From Saccharomonospora xinjiangensis XJ-54 (GTDB lineage: Bacteria; Actinomycetota; Actinomycetes; Mycobacteriales; Pseudonocardiaceae), in contig NZ_JH636049.1 in the NCBI RefSeq assembly GCF_000258175.1, positions 2,891,482 to 2,955,481 of the forward strand: a stretch of DNA of 64,000 nucleotides. The letters run 5' to 3'. The notes beneath the pieces are model-generated. The model did not search any database. It saw nothing but the letters and a program-made list of their open reading frames with translations, and was not told the DNA's origin. The translations under genes and the position numbers were made by a program. Below, piece after piece: positions 36,289 to 46,794 of the stretch. The first letter of the stretch is position 1. Each line of letters opens with the position of its first letter.

Positions 36289-36803
36289 GTGAACTGAGCC
36301 ACCTCGACGACGCGGGCGCGGCCAGGATGGTCGATGTCTCGGCCAAGGACGTCACCGCGCGAACGGCGGTGGCGCGCGGCTCGCTCCGCACGACCTCCAC
36401 GGTTCTCGGGCTGCTGGCAGAGGGCGGTCTGCCCAAGGGTGACGCGCTCGCCACCGCCCGCATCGCGGGGATCATGGGGGCGAAGCGGACCTCCGAGCTG
36501 ATCCCGCTGTGTCACCAGATCGCGCTCACCAGGGTGGATGTCGATTTCGAGCTGACCACCGACGGTGTGGACATCACAGCCACGGCGCGCACCAGCGACC
36601 GCACGGGTGTCGAGATGGAGGCGCTGACCGCCGTCGCCGTCGCCGGACTCGCCCTGCACGACATGATCAAGGCGGTTGACCCCGAGGCGATGCTCGACGG
36701 CGTGCGGTTGGTGCGCAAGGAAGGCGGGAAGTCGGGCGTGTGGCAGCGGGGCCAGGATCGCCGCGAGGCCGACGTGGCGGAGCAGACAGGGGAGGACGCG
36801 TGA
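36285..36803 (+). CDS. moaC: Cyclic pyranopterin monophosphate synthase
   Basis: MoaC converts the MoaA product 3',8-cyclo-GTP into cyclic pyranopterin monophosphate. The 172-residue protein has [18 protein letters not shown], the active-site helix [18 protein letters not shown], and [25 protein letters not shown] with the catalytic Asp and Lys. The GTG start overlaps the malic enzyme stop by four bases, and its stop overlaps the mog-moaE start, so all three genes are coupled. Confidence 0.95.
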   Translation: MSELSHLDDAGAARMVDVSAKDVTARTAVARGSLRTTSTVLGLLAEGGLPKGDALATARIAGIMGAKRTSELIPLCHQIALTRVDVDFELTTDGVDITATARTSDRTGVEMEALTAVAVAGLALHDMIKAVDPEAMLDGVRLVRKEGGKSGVWQRGQDRREADVAEQTGEDA

Positions 36804-37789
36804 ATCGCACGGCGCGAGTGATCGTGGCGTCCAACAGGGCGGCCGCGGGTGTCTATCCCGACCGCACCGGCCCGGTGATCAAGGAGTGGCTCGAACGGCG
36901 CTCGTTCGACGTGGCCGAACCCCAGGTCGTGCGGGACGGTGAACCCGTCGCCACGGCGCTGCGCGCCGCGCTCGCCGAGGACGTGGACCTCATCGTCACC
37001 ACGGGAGGCACCGGGGTCTCGCCAACCGACCGGACGCCGGAGGCCACGGCGGGTGTGCTCGATCTCGAACTGCCGGGCCTGGCCGACGCCATCCGAGCGC
37101 AGGGGCAGGGCACGGTTCCCACGGCCATGCTGTCGCGTGGTCTCGCGGGCGTCGCGGGCCGCACACTCGTGGTGAACCTTCCCGGCTCGCGTGGCGGCGT
37201 CAACGACGGCCTCGCGGTGCTCGACAACGTTCTCGATCACGCGCTCGACCAGATCGCCGGTGGAGACCACCACCGGCCCGCGCGGGGCGTCGCGGAGGGC
37301 AGGCACGGCAGCGAGGCGGTGCACGATGTCTCCGCGGTCCACGAGGTGAACGGCGACGGCGCTGGGCCGAGGGTGGCTCTGGCACACGTCACCGAGGAGG
37401 ACCTCTCGGTGGAGGAACACGCCCGCCTCGTGGCCGAAGCCGGAGCAGGTGCGGTGGTGACCTTCGGCGGTGTGGTGCGCGACCACGACAACGGGCGCAC
37501 CGTGACGTCCCTGCACTACGAGGGACACCCCACCGCCGGTGAGGTGCTGGCACGGGTCGTCTCCGACGTCGTCGCCCACCGCGACGGGGTCCGCGCCGTG
37601 GCGGTCAGCCACAGGCTCGGCACGTTGAAGATCGGCGACGTCGCGCTCGCCTGCGCGGTGGCCGCCGACCATCGCGCGGAGGCGTTCGCCACATGTTCCG
37701 ATCTCGTCGATGAGGTGAAGGCACGCCTTCCGGTGTGGAAGCACCAGTGGTTCGGCGACGGCACCGACGAGTGGGTCAACTCGCCCTGA
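36800..37789 (+). CDS. Fused MogA-MoaE: molybdopterin adenylyltransferase and molybdopterin synthase large subunit
   Basis: A 329-residue fusion. Residues 1-160 are MogA-like, with [22 protein letters not shown], the MPT-binding loop, and [11 protein letters not shown]. After a 35-residue linker, residues 195-329 are MoaE-like, with [39 protein letters not shown] and the active-site Lys region [12 protein letters not shown]. The first part adenylylates molybdopterin; the second makes it from the pyranopterin with MoaD sulfur. In most genomes these are separate genes. GTG at 36800 overlaps the moaC stop. A strong hairpin follows. Confidence 0.93.
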   Translation: MNRTARVIVASNRAAAGVYPDRTGPVIKEWLERRSFDVAEPQVVRDGEPVATALRAALAEDVDLIVTTGGTGVSPTDRTPEATAGVLDLELPGLADAIRAQGQGTVPTAMLSRGLAGVAGRTLVVNLPGSRGGVNDGLAVLDNVLDHALDQIAGGDHHRPARGVAEGRHGSEAVHDVSAVHEVNGDGAGPRVALAHVTEEDLSVEEHARLVAEAGAGAVVTFGGVVRDHDNGRTVTSLHYEGHPTAGEVLARVVSDVVAHRDGVRAVAVSHRLGTLKIGDVALACAVAADHRAEAFATCSDLVDEVKARLPVWKHQWFGDGTDEWVNSP

Positions 37790-37848
37790 GCCGCCGAGCC
37801 TCTACCGAGGCCGGGACGCCACTCGCCGGTACCGGTGTGGACCTGGAG

Positions 37849-37889
37849 TCCTGCGGTCCCACTGTTCGTGCCACGTGGGGCCCGCAGGA
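37849..37889. terminator. Bidirectional terminator-like hairpin
   Basis: TCCTGCGGTCCCAC (37849-37862) pairs with GTGGGGCCCGCAGGA (37875-37889) with one bulge and a 12-base loop. It lies between the convergent mog-moaE and methyltransferase genes and can serve both. Confidence 0.8.
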
Positions 37890-37903
37890 TTCCCCCGGGC
37901 GAT

Positions 37904-38542
37904 TCAGCGGGCTCGCAGGAGTAGATGGCCCCTGCGGAACCGCTCGTCGGTGTGGGGTTGACGAAGCATCCGGCCCACCTCGGCGAATCCGGCCTCGCCC
38001 GCCAGCGCGGCGAGATCGTCGATGGGCCACCGGTAGGCCGTCACCACCTTGTGGTCGAACGTGGAGAGCGGCCCGCCCTCGGCTTCGAAGAACCCGAGCA
38101 GGAGCGTGCCGTCGCCGCTCAGCGCACGGCGGAACTCGGCGAGGTACGACGGGATCTCCTGCGGTGGGACGTGGATGAGCGAGTACCACGACACGATGCC
38201 GCTCAGCACGCCGTCGGCCGAGTTCAGTGCCGCCATCGAACCGACCTCGAAGCGCAGCTCAGGGTAGGTCCGGCAGGCGATGTCGATCATCGTTGGCGAC
38301 AGATCGATGCCGAACGCGTCCAGCCCGAGTTCCGCGAGGTGCGCCGTCAGATAGCCGGGGCCGCAACCGAGGTCGGCGACAGGGCCCGCGCCGACGATCC
38401 TGGTCAGTTCGGCGAACGCGGCGAGGATCGCCCGATCCAGCGGGAAGTCGTCGAGTACGTCGCGGACCAGTTCGGCGTAGCGAACGGCGACGGCGTCATA
38501 CGCCTGCTGCGTGGTGTGCAGGTGGGGAGGTGTTGTGGTCAC
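37904..38542 (-). CDS. SAM-dependent methyltransferase
   Basis: A 212-residue class I methyltransferase. Motif I is VADLGCGPGYLTAHLAELG, followed by FGIDLSPTMIDIA, and the post-I acidic residue is in that Asp. No substrate-specific motif is visible. The GTG at 38542 starts it. A degenerate repeat region lies upstream. Neighbouring cofactor genes do not suggest a substrate. Confidence 0.88.
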   Translation of the reverse strand: MTTTPPHLHTTQQAYDAVAVRYAELVRDVLDDFPLDRAILAAFAELTRIVGAGPVADLGCGPGYLTAHLAELGLDAFGIDLSPTMIDIACRTYPELRFEVGSMAALNSADGVLSGIVSWYSLIHVPPQEIPSYLAEFRRALSGDGTLLLGFFEAEGGPLSTFDHKVVTAYRWPIDDLAALAGEAGFAEVGRMLRQPHTDERFRRGHLLLRAR

Positions 38543-39030
38543 CGTGGCGACCCTACTGGCTACCCGTCGGCTACTTCGGACGGCGCGACGGCAGCCGCAG
38601 AGACGCCAGACGATGCCCGCTCACGCGGTCCCTCGTGGCCTGGCGCCTGACGATTCTGTTCGCCCGGTGCCCGGCCCAGGACGCGGTGCCCGGTCGCTCG
38701 GCCCAGGACGCGGTGCAGGGACGCTTGGCCGGTTCTGGTCCGTTGGATCGGCACCTTGTGTCCGATCTGGTTGCGTGGCCGGTCGGATCGATCGATGCCC
38801 GGTGACACGGTTCCCGGCCGCCTTGTGCCCGGCCGCTTGGTGCCCGTCGCTTGGTGCCCGGCGGTCCGGCATCTGCGGTTCGGCTGCAGGGTGACACGGT
38901 GCCGGGTCGCACTGCCCGGTCGCACTGCCCGGTGACACGGCATTCGATCGCTTGGCGTCCGGTCGCTTGGTGCCCGGCGGTGGCCGCGTCCATTGGTCTC
39001 GACCGGTCGCAGGGCTGCTTCGTGAGGTAC
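38543..39030. repeat. Degenerate short-repeat region upstream of the methyltransferase
   Basis: This gene-free stretch is full of related 13-16 base words. GCCCAGGACGCGGTGC occurs at 38674 and 38701. CGCTTGGTGCCCG occurs at 38834, 38848 and 38964. GCCCGGTGACACGG occurs at 38797 and 38927. TCGCACTGCCCGG is a perfect tandem at 38907 and 38920. Open frames crossing it on both strands are low-complexity and look like artefacts. It is distinct from the 21-bp family. Confidence 0.8.
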
Positions 39031-39072
39031 GCGAAGGCCCCACCACCCGGGGGAAAGCGGTGGGACCTTCGC
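39031..39072 (-). terminator. Terminator of the rpfA-like gene
   Basis: GCGAAGGCCCCACC (39031-39044) pairs with GGTGGGACCTTCGC (39059-39072) with one mismatch and a 14-base loop. It lies 41 bp beyond the stop of the rpfA-like gene. Confidence 0.85.
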
Positions 39073-39112
39073 GGAACCCGCGATCGAATGCGGGTGTGGG
39101 TGACCGGTTCGG

Positions 39113-40266
<1,154 letters not shown>

Positions 40267-41139
40267 TCAGTGCCGGTGCGCGGTGAGGAAATCGGCCAAA
40301 CCGGACAGATCGTCGGTGTTGAGGTGGTCCACGCCTGCCGCGACGAGTTCCCGCCACAGCGCCGTCCTTTCCGGACCCGCTGCGTCGGGCGTCGCCCAGA
40401 ACCGCACCCGCTGCCCCGCGGCATGCGCCCGCTGGACGATCGAGTGGAGCCTCTCCCTCTCGGCTTCGGGCATCTCTCCCGCGCCGGGCCACGTGAAGAG
40501 TTTGGTCCAGTTGTCCGAGACGAGCGGCGTCAACCTGGCGTCCGCGCCGATGCCGAGGTCGGTGCCGTCAACGATCCGGCCGTCGTAGAACGCGCGCCTG
40601 CGCGGCTGCGCCTCCAGCACGGCTCTCGGCCGGTTGCCGGACAGCACCGCCGTGACCGGGCCACGCCACACGCGGCCGCGTGCGTAGCGGGTGAAGAGGA
40701 AGGCCCAACGGGGGTCGTCGAGCCTGCGTTCCAGCGCCGCGTAGGTGGACTCGGCCTCGGTCTTGATGTCGATCAGCAGTTGGAAGTCGGTGCGCCGCAT
40801 GTACACCGAGCCGTGGTTCGCCAGAACGCGGCGCCGCAGCGGCTCCAGGTACAGCGCTTCGAGGGTGCGCTCGGGCGTGAGGTCCCACGGGTCGTGTCCG
40901 ACGAGGAGTTCACCGTCCACGAGGTGGATGTCGGCCTCCACGCTGGTGAACCCGGTGTCGAGCGCGTCGAGCAGTGGCCGGGTGTGCTCGTAGTCGTTGT
41001 GGGCGTGTGCTCGCGGCAGAGGCCGGACACGGACGCCCTGCGGTGTTCCCAGCGCGGCGGCCGAGACGGACGGCGACAGCAGGGGAGAGGCGGCGGCCGT
41101 GGCCACCACAAGCCCGAAGGCACGACGAGAGAGGCGCAC
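40267..41139 (-). CDS. Secreted GDPD/PI-PLC superfamily phosphodiesterase
   Basis: A 290-residue exported protein. An N-terminal signal with RR at residues 5-6 and a hydrophobic core could be Tat-type (RLSRRAFGLVVATAAA). The domain opens LPRAHAHNDYEHTRPLLDALDTGFTSVEADIHLVDGELLVGHD, the metal and catalytic pattern of the glycerophosphodiester phosphodiesterase/PI-PLC superfamily. Substrate is probably a cell-wall or lipid phosphodiester. The start is GTG at 41139. The gene is followed by the rpfA-like gene on the same strand. Confidence 0.87.
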   Translation of the reverse strand: MRLSRRAFGLVVATAAASPLLSPSVSAAALGTPQGVRVRPLPRAHAHNDYEHTRPLLDALDTGFTSVEADIHLVDGELLVGHDPWDLTPERTLEALYLEPLRRRVLANHGSVYMRRTDFQLLIDIKTEAESTYAALERRLDDPRWAFLFTRYARGRVWRGPVTAVLSGNRPRAVLEAQPRRRAFYDGRIVDGTDLGIGADARLTPLVSDNWTKLFTWPGAGEMPEAERERLHSIVQRAHAAGQRVRFWATPDAAGPERTALWRELVAAGVDHLNTDDLSGLADFLTAHRH

Positions 41140-41170
41140 GGCGCCAGCATGACGAGCGTCGGCGAGGAAC

Positions 41171-41202
41171 CGGTGAATTCACCGTGACCGCGGCGTCACG
41201 GT
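41171..41202. promoter_or_regulatory. Overlapping palindromes upstream of the phosphodiesterase gene
   Basis: A perfect 14-base palindrome CGGTGAATTCACCG (41171-41184) overlaps a second inverted repeat, ACCGTGAC (41181-41188) with GTCACGGT (41195-41202). They lie 32-63 bp upstream of the GTG start. They may be an operator or a terminator for moaD. Only geometry supports either. Confidence 0.5.
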
Positions 41203-41346
41203 CCGGCTACGGATGGCGTATCGCCCTGCTCGGCCAGCGGACGCGGTGCTGTGAGGATTATTCGGTGCACGGAATGCCGACGGTGGGGCTGGTTCGTACC
41301 GGTGCCCGTCGTGCTCGCCGATCGGGGCTCTCCCCCCGGCAGTCGG

Positions 41347-41658
41347 TCAGCCTCCCGCGAAGGGAGGGAGCACGTCCAGCTCCGCGCCGTCGGGCAGCGG
41401 ACGGTCGTGGTCGCGCACCGCGATGCCGTCGAGCAGGAAGCTCGCGGCGTCCAGGATGCGAGGAAGGCCGTCGGGGTGTGCGGTGCGAAGGTGGGCGACC
41501 GCGTCGGCCACCGACGCCGATGCCGGCAGCTGTACCAGTTCGCTGTCCACACCGGCAGCCGCGCGAGCGGAGGCGAAATAGCGCACCCGCACCGTCACGG
41601 CGCGCCCTTCCGCCTCCCGGGATGTCTCGATCACGTCCCCTGTGCCTGCTGTGTTCAT
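41347..41658 (-). CDS. moaD: Molybdopterin synthase sulfur carrier subunit
   Basis: The small ubiquitin-like subunit (103 aa) that carries the thiocarboxylate used by MoaE. The core is TVRVRYFASARAAAGVDSELVQLP and the C terminus is PPFAGG, the required Gly-Gly end. The ATG at 41658 has GAGGAG four bases upstream. It follows moaA on the same strand by 38 bp. Its MoaE partner is fused to Mog at 36800. Confidence 0.93.
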   Translation of the reverse strand: MNTAGTGDVIETSREAEGRAVTVRVRYFASARAAAGVDSELVQLPASASVADAVAHLRTAHPDGLPRILDAASFLLDGIAVRDHDRPLPDGAELDVLPPFAGG

Positions 41659-41696
41659 CGCACTCCTCGGATTGCCTGCTTGGGGTTGGCGGGTGG

Positions 41697-42761
41697 TCAA
41701 CCGCCGATCGCGCTCATGGGGCGGATCGGCTGGGCGAAACCGGCCTCGTTGATCTCGTGGCCTGCGAGTTTGCCCCACATGGCGTGCCGCCAGGCTTTCG
41801 CGATCTGCTCGTCGTCGGCGCCCTCGCGGAGCAGGGAGCGAAGGTCGGTCTCCGTGGTGCTGAAAAGGCAGGACCGCACAGCGCCGTCGGCGGTAAGGCG
41901 AGTCCGCTCGCACGTCGCGCAGAACGGCCGGGTGACCGAAGGGATGATGCCGACTTCATGGGGCCCGCCGTCAACGAGCCACCTCTCGGCCGGAGCGCCG
42001 CCGCGCTCCGCGGGGCTCGGCGTGAGACTGAACTCGGTACTCAGCAGGTGAAGGATCTCGTCCGCGGTGATCATGTCGGCCCTGCTCCAGCCGTGCTGGG
42101 CGTCGAGCGGCATCTGCTCGATGAACCGCAGGTGGTAGCCGCCTTCCACGGCGAAGCGCAACAGATCGGCGGCCTGGTGGTCGTTGACGCCGCGCATGAG
42201 CACCGCGTTGATCTTCACCGGCTCCAGCCCCGCGTCCTTGGCCGCCGCGAGCGCGTCGAGGACGTGACCGAGGCGGTCTCTGCGGGTCAGGTGGGCGAAG
42301 GTTTCGGCATCGACGGTGTCGAGCGAGATGTTGACGCGGTCGAGCCCCGCCTCGGCGAACGCGCGGGCGCGCTTGGCGAAACCGACGCCGTTGGTGGTCA
42401 TCGCGATGCGGGGGCGCGGCAGCAGAGCCGCCATGCCTGCCACGATGTCTTCGAGATGGGGCCTCAGAAGCGGCTCTCCGCCGGTCAACCGGATGTCGGT
42501 GACGCCGAGCAGGCGCACCGCGATGTCCACGAGGCGAACGAGTTCGTCGTCGGCGAGGACATCTTCCTTCGGCATCCAGTCGAGGCCCTCGGCAGGCATG
42601 CAGTAGGTGCAGCGCAGGTTGCACCTGTCGGTGACCGAAACCCTGAGGTCGGTGGCCACCCTGCCGAAGGAGTCGATGAGCGCAGGATTGTCAGGGCGCG
42701 GCCGGTCGGGGGCCGTGCGTGAGGCAGGCACCCTTGGGATGCCGAGGTCCACTCCCGTCAC
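41697..42761 (-). CDS. moaA: GTP 3',8-cyclase, radical SAM
   Basis: MoaA starts molybdenum-cofactor synthesis by rearranging GTP. The 354-residue protein has the SAM cluster motif CNLRCTYC (Cys47, 51, 54), LTGGEPLLRP, the second cluster FCATCERTRLTADGAVRSC, and the conserved C-terminal Gly-Gly. The GTG at 42761 is the likely start. It is divergent from the MopI-like gene, with 104 bp between. Confidence 0.95.
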   Translation of the reverse strand: MTGVDLGIPRVPASRTAPDRPRPDNPALIDSFGRVATDLRVSVTDRCNLRCTYCMPAEGLDWMPKEDVLADDELVRLVDIAVRLLGVTDIRLTGGEPLLRPHLEDIVAGMAALLPRPRIAMTTNGVGFAKRARAFAEAGLDRVNISLDTVDAETFAHLTRRDRLGHVLDALAAAKDAGLEPVKINAVLMRGVNDHQAADLLRFAVEGGYHLRFIEQMPLDAQHGWSRADMITADEILHLLSTEFSLTPSPAERGGAPAERWLVDGGPHEVGIIPSVTRPFCATCERTRLTADGAVRSCLFSTTETDLRSLLREGADDEQIAKAWRHAMWGKLAGHEINEAGFAQPIRPMSAIGG

Positions 42762-42865
42762 CGTGCCCAGCCTAGTGGCGACGCTGACGAAAGTGGGGTT
42801 CGCCGACCACCGGCTTCGCCAACGATGACTACCGGTTCCGCAACTGCGGAGATATCGTCGGGTTC

Positions 42866-43285
42866 GTGCCGCATTTTCGGATCGCGGAGGCAGCCCGCCT
42901 GCTGGGGGTCAGTGACGACACCGTGCGTCGCTGGATCAAGGCGGGACTGCTCGCCGAACACCTCGACCCCTCGGGACGCAAGGCGCTCGACGGCGCCGAA
43001 CTCGCCGAGTTCGCCCGCAGGAGCGCGGACAGCTCACCGGACCCGACCGGGGTGGCGCGATCGGCGAGGAACCGGTTCGTCGGGCTCGTCACCGACGTGG
43101 TCGCCGATGCGGTGATGGCCAAGGTGGAGATCCAGTGCGGTCCCAATCGCATCGTGTCGCTGATGAGTGCGGAGGCCGTGACTGAACTCGGGCTGCGGCC
43201 GGGGGTGGTGGCCGTCGCCGTGGTCAAGGCGACGCAGGTGATCGTCGAGACTCCCTCGCCGAGCGGGCAGCGGGAGGCGAGATGA
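42866..43285 (+). CDS. MopI-like molybdate-binding protein with MerR-type HTH
   Basis: A 139-residue protein with two parts. Residues 1-55 are an excisionase/MerR-type helix-turn-helix (FRIAEAARLLGVSDDTVRRWIKAGLL). Residues 70-130 are a TOBE (Mop) domain that binds molybdate (RNRFVGLVTDVVADAVMAKVEIQCGPNRIVSLMS). This pairing is typical of molybdate-responsive regulators. The GTG at 42866 begins it, and its stop overlaps the modA ATG (ATGA), so it is the first gene of the mod operon and may regulate it or moaA. Confidence 0.88.
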   Translation: MPHFRIAEAARLLGVSDDTVRRWIKAGLLAEHLDPSGRKALDGAELAEFARRSADSSPDPTGVARSARNRFVGLVTDVVADAVMAKVEIQCGPNRIVSLMSAEAVTELGLRPGVVAVAVVKATQVIVETPSPSGQREAR

Positions 43286-44043
43286 GCCGGGCACGTCGTC
43301 GTGTGCCTGCCGTGGCACTGGTCGTACTCGCCGTCGCCACCTCGGTCACCGCGTGCGGCGGGAAGGGCGAGCGCGTGCTGACCGTGTTCGCCGCCGCCTC
43401 ACTGACCGATGTCTTCGGGGAGTTCGAGCGGCGTTTCGAGCAGGCCGAGGACGGTATCGACGTGCGGCTCAACGTCGCGGGCTCCTCGCGGCTGGCCCAG
43501 CAGATCGCCGAGGGCGCGCCTGCCGACGTGTTCGCCTCGGCCGACACCGCGCCGATGGCCCTGCTGGAAGAGGGTGAGCTCCTGGACGGTCCCGCCACGC
43601 CGTTCGCGACGAACACGCTGACCATCGCCGTGCCACGCGGCAACCCCGACGGCATCACGGGCTTCGCCGACCTCGCCGACCCGGGGCTCACCGTCGTCGT
43701 GTGCGCGCCGTCCGTGCCGTGCGGGGCGGCGACGAAGCGGATGGAGCGCCGCACCGGGGTGTCGCTGCGGCCTGCCAGCGAGGAGGCCGATGTGCGGTCG
43801 GTGCTCGTGAAGGTCGAGGTCGGGGAGGCCGACGCCGGACTCGTCTACGTCACTGACGTCGCGGGCGCCTCCGACGTCGAGGCGGTGCCGTTCCCCGAGT
43901 CTGCGGATGTCGTCAACACCTATCCCATCGCTGTACCCGCAGGGGCGGAGGAGGCGGCATCGGGGCGCCGGTTCGTCGAACTCGTGCTGTCCGACGAGGG
44001 ACGGCGGCTCCTGAAGGAGGCGGGGTTTGGCCTCCCGGAATGA
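43282..44043 (+). CDS. modA: Molybdate-binding lipoprotein
   Basis: The extracellular receptor of the molybdate importer, 253 aa. The lipobox is VTAC (Cys25). The mature part has LTVFAAASLTDVFGEFE, AGSSRLAQQIAEGAPADVFASAD, and DAGLVYVTD, all typical of ModA. Its start overlaps the MopI-like stop, and modB starts inside its end. Confidence 0.94.
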   Translation: MSRARRRVPAVALVVLAVATSVTACGGKGERVLTVFAAASLTDVFGEFERRFEQAEDGIDVRLNVAGSSRLAQQIAEGAPADVFASADTAPMALLEEGELLDGPATPFATNTLTIAVPRGNPDGITGFADLADPGLTVVVCAPSVPCGAATKRMERRTGVSLRPASEEADVRSVLVKVEVGEADAGLVYVTDVAGASDVEAVPFPESADVVNTYPIAVPAGAEEAASGRRFVELVLSDEGRRLLKEAGFGLPE

Positions 44044-44845
44044 GCGCGGCGGCGACGTGCCAGCGGGTGTTCCGAAGGTGCTCTGGCTGCCCTCGGCTGT
44101 GGCGCTCGCGCTCGTCGTGTTGCCTGTCGTGGGGCTGCTCGCGCGCATCGACCTAGCGCGACTGCCCGAGCAGCTCGGCTCACCGGCCTCGCTGAACGCG
44201 CTGCGTCTTTCGCTGATCACGGCGACCATCTCCACCGCGCTGTGTGTCGTGCTGGGGGTTCCGCTTGCCGTGGTGCTCGCCAGATCGGGGGCGCGGGGTG
44301 TGCGGTTGTTGCGGGCCGTTGTGCTGCTGCCGCTCGTGTTGCCGCCCGTCGTCGGGGGGCTCGCGCTGCTCTTCCTGCTCGGCCGCAACGGGTTTCTGGG
44401 CTACGTGCTCGACGTGCTCGCCGGTGTGCGGATCCCGTTCACGACGTCGGCGGTGGTCATCGCTCAGACCTTCGTGGCGATGCCGTTCCTCGTGGTGAGC
44501 ATGGAGGGGGCGCTGCGGGCTGCGGGTGACCGCTACGAGCGGGTGGCGGCCACCCTCGGAGCGAGGCCCATGACGGTCTTTTCGAGGGTGACCGTGCCGC
44601 TGTTGCTGCCGTCGCTCGGGTCGGGGGTTGTGCTGAGCTTCGCCCGTGCGCTCGGCGAGTTCGGCGCCACGATCACGTTCGCGGGCAGCCTCGAAGGTGT
44701 CACGAGGACGTTGCCCGTCGAGGTCTACCGCCAGGCCGAGGCCGACCTCGACAGCGCGGTGGCGGTGGCGTTGCTGCTGGTGGTGGTGGCCGTCGTGGTG
44801 ATCGTGGTGGCGAGGCCGAGGGCACTGGAGGGAGTGCGGTCGTGA
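44027..44845 (+). CDS. modB: Molybdate ABC transporter permease
   Basis: A 272-residue permease with about six helices. The coupling EAA motif is in YERVAATLGARPMTVFSRVTVPLLLPSLGSGV, and FARALGEFGATITFAGS is the ModB signature. The start is TTG at 44027 with AAGGAGG six bases upstream, inside modA. Confidence 0.93.
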   Translation: MASRNERGGDVPAGVPKVLWLPSAVALALVVLPVVGLLARIDLARLPEQLGSPASLNALRLSLITATISTALCVVLGVPLAVVLARSGARGVRLLRAVVLLPLVLPPVVGGLALLFLLGRNGFLGYVLDVLAGVRIPFTTSAVVIAQTFVAMPFLVVSMEGALRAAGDRYERVAATLGARPMTVFSRVTVPLLLPSLGSGVVLSFARALGEFGATITFAGSLEGVTRTLPVEVYRQAEADLDSAVAVALLLVVVAVVVIVVARPRALEGVRS

Positions 44846-45957
44846 CACTACGCGCCGAGTTGACCCTGACCAGGGGGTCGTTCGAACTCTCCGTGTCGCT
44901 GAGCGTGCCGGAGGGCGGGGTACTCGCCGTACTCGGCCCGAACGGCGCGGGGAAGTCCACGGTGCTCTCCTGCCTCGCAGGGCTGGTGCGGGCCGAACGG
45001 GCTCACGTGCGCTTGGGAGGCCGCGTGCTCGACGGTGACGGTGTGCGGGTTCCCGCGCACGAACGGGGCGTCGGGTTGCTCGCGCAGAACGCACTGCTCT
45101 TCCCGCACCTGTCGGTGCTGGACAACGTGGCGTTCTCACCCCGATCGCGGGGAGCGTCGAAGGCCGAGGCGCGCGAGGTCGCGCGGCGCTGGCTCGACGA
45201 GGTGGACGCTCGCGAGTTCGCCGACCGTTCCCCTGCCGAGTTGTCCGGTGGCCAGGCGCAGCGGGTGGGTCTCGCGAGGGCACTCGCGGGCGAGCCCGGC
45301 CTGCTGTTGCTCGACGAGCCGCTTGCCGCGCTCGACGTGGACGCGGCCCCCGCCGTGCGCGGGGTGCTGCGGCGGGTGCTGAGGGAGAGCGGGAGGAAAC
45401 TCGCGACGGTGCTGGTCACCCACGATCCACTCGACGCGCTCACGCTGGCCGACCACGTGGCCGTGCTGGCCGAGGGGCGCATCGTCGAGCAGGGTCCCGC
45501 CCGTGAGGTGCTCGCGGCGCCGAGGACGGTGTTCACCGCGCGCCTCGCGGGGGTGAACCTCGTGCCAGGCACGGCGACGCGCACAGGCAGCGGCGCGGTG
45601 GTGCGGACGGCGAGCGGGCAGTCCTTCCACGGCGTGCCCGCACGTGACCTCGCCGACGGTGACGCGGCCGTGGCCGTGTTCAACCCCGGCGCGGTGGCCG
45701 TCCATCCCCACGACGCAGAGGTGGCCGGGTCACCCCGCAACGTCGTGAACGCCGTGGTGACGGCTGTCGAGCCGCACGGACCCGTCGTCCGGTTGCGCAC
45801 CCGTGAGGGCATCAGCGCCGACCTCACCCCCGCCTCGGTCGCCGACCTCGCGCTCGAACCGGGCACACCGGTGCGACTCGCCGTCAAGGCGGCGGTCGTC
45901 GCCGTGCACGCCGCGCCGGAACCCGCGCGAGGGCCAGACCCGGCCATAGGGTGGTGA
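44842..45957 (+). CDS. modC: Molybdate ABC transporter ATP-binding protein
   Basis: The ATPase, 371 aa. Walker A is GPNGAGKST, signature [15 protein letters not shown], Walker [13 protein letters not shown]. The C-terminal region from about 290 is a TOBE-type domain ([25 protein letters not shown]), which binds molybdate and can shut transport. The GTG overlaps the modB stop (GTGA). Confidence 0.94.
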   Translation: MTLRAELTLTRGSFELSVSLSVPEGGVLAVLGPNGAGKSTVLSCLAGLVRAERAHVRLGGRVLDGDGVRVPAHERGVGLLAQNALLFPHLSVLDNVAFSPRSRGASKAEAREVARRWLDEVDAREFADRSPAELSGGQAQRVGLARALAGEPGLLLLDEPLAALDVDAAPAVRGVLRRVLRESGRKLATVLVTHDPLDALTLADHVAVLAEGRIVEQGPAREVLAAPRTVFTARLAGVNLVPGTATRTGSGAVVRTASGQSFHGVPARDLADGDAAVAVFNPGAVAVHPHDAEVAGSPRNVVNAVVTAVEPHGPVVRLRTREGISADLTPASVADLALEPGTPVRLAVKAAVVAVHAAPEPARGPDPAIGW

Positions 45958-45959
45958 CC

Positions 45960-46757
45960 ATGAGCGAGCAGCCGCAGTGGAACTACCTCACCGACATGGA
46001 CGGTGTGTTGGTGCACGAGGAGGTCCTCGTGCCCGGTGCCGACGAGTTCATCGCGGAGTTGAAGGCGCAAGGAACCCGGTTCCTCGTGCTGACCAACAAC
46101 TCCATCTACACGCCGCGTGATCTGAGGGCGCGACTGGCGCGCACCGGCCTCGACGTGCCGGAGGACTCCATCTGGACCTCTGCTCTCGCCACGGCGAGGT
46201 TCCTGCGCAACCAGCGTCCGAACGGCTCCGCGTTCGTGATCGGCGAGGCGGGGCTGACCACCGCACTGCACGAGGCGGGTTACGTGCTCACCGACATCGA
46301 TCCCGATTACGTGGTGCTCGGTGAGACCAGGACCTACAGTTTCACCGCCATCACCAGGGCCATCCGCCTCATCGAGCAGGGAGCCCGGTTCATCGCCACC
46401 AATCCCGATCCGACGGGGCCGAGCCGGGAGGGAGTGCTTCCCGCGACGGGCTCCGTTGCCGCCCTCATCGAGCGGGCCACCGGCCGTTCCCCCTATTACG
46501 TCGGCAAGCCCAACCCGTTGATGATGCGTTCGGCGCTGCGGGCCCTGGGCGCGCACAGCGAGCACACGATCATGATCGGTGACCGGATGGACACCGACAT
46601 CCACTCGGGAATCGAGGCGGGGCTCCAGACCGTACTGGTGCTCAGCGGCATCTCCACACGGGAAGCGGCCGACCGCTATCCCTTCCGCCCGACACTGGTC
46701 GTCGGCTCCGTCGCCGAGCTCGTCGGGCGCACCAGCGACCCGTTCCGGGCGGGCTGA
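45960..46757 (+). CDS. HAD family IIA (NagD-like) phosphatase
   Basis: A 265-residue phosphatase. HAD motif I is a DMDGVL variant ([13 protein letters not shown]), motif II LTNNS, Lys in VGKPNPLMM, and motif [10 protein letters not shown]. NagD-type enzymes dephosphorylate nucleotide or sugar phosphates. The ATG at 45960 is three bases beyond the modC stop, so it may ride on the mod transcript. Confidence 0.9.
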   Translation: MSEQPQWNYLTDMDGVLVHEEVLVPGADEFIAELKAQGTRFLVLTNNSIYTPRDLRARLARTGLDVPEDSIWTSALATARFLRNQRPNGSAFVIGEAGLTTALHEAGYVLTDIDPDYVVLGETRTYSFTAITRAIRLIEQGARFIATNPDPTGPSREGVLPATGSVAALIERATGRSPYYVGKPNPLMMRSALRALGAHSEHTIMIGDRMDTDIHSGIEAGLQTVLVLSGISTREAADRYPFRPTLVVGSVAELVGRTSDPFRAG

Positions 46758-46794
46758 TCTCAGCAGGCGAACGACGTGGGCTTATCGTCGGGGC

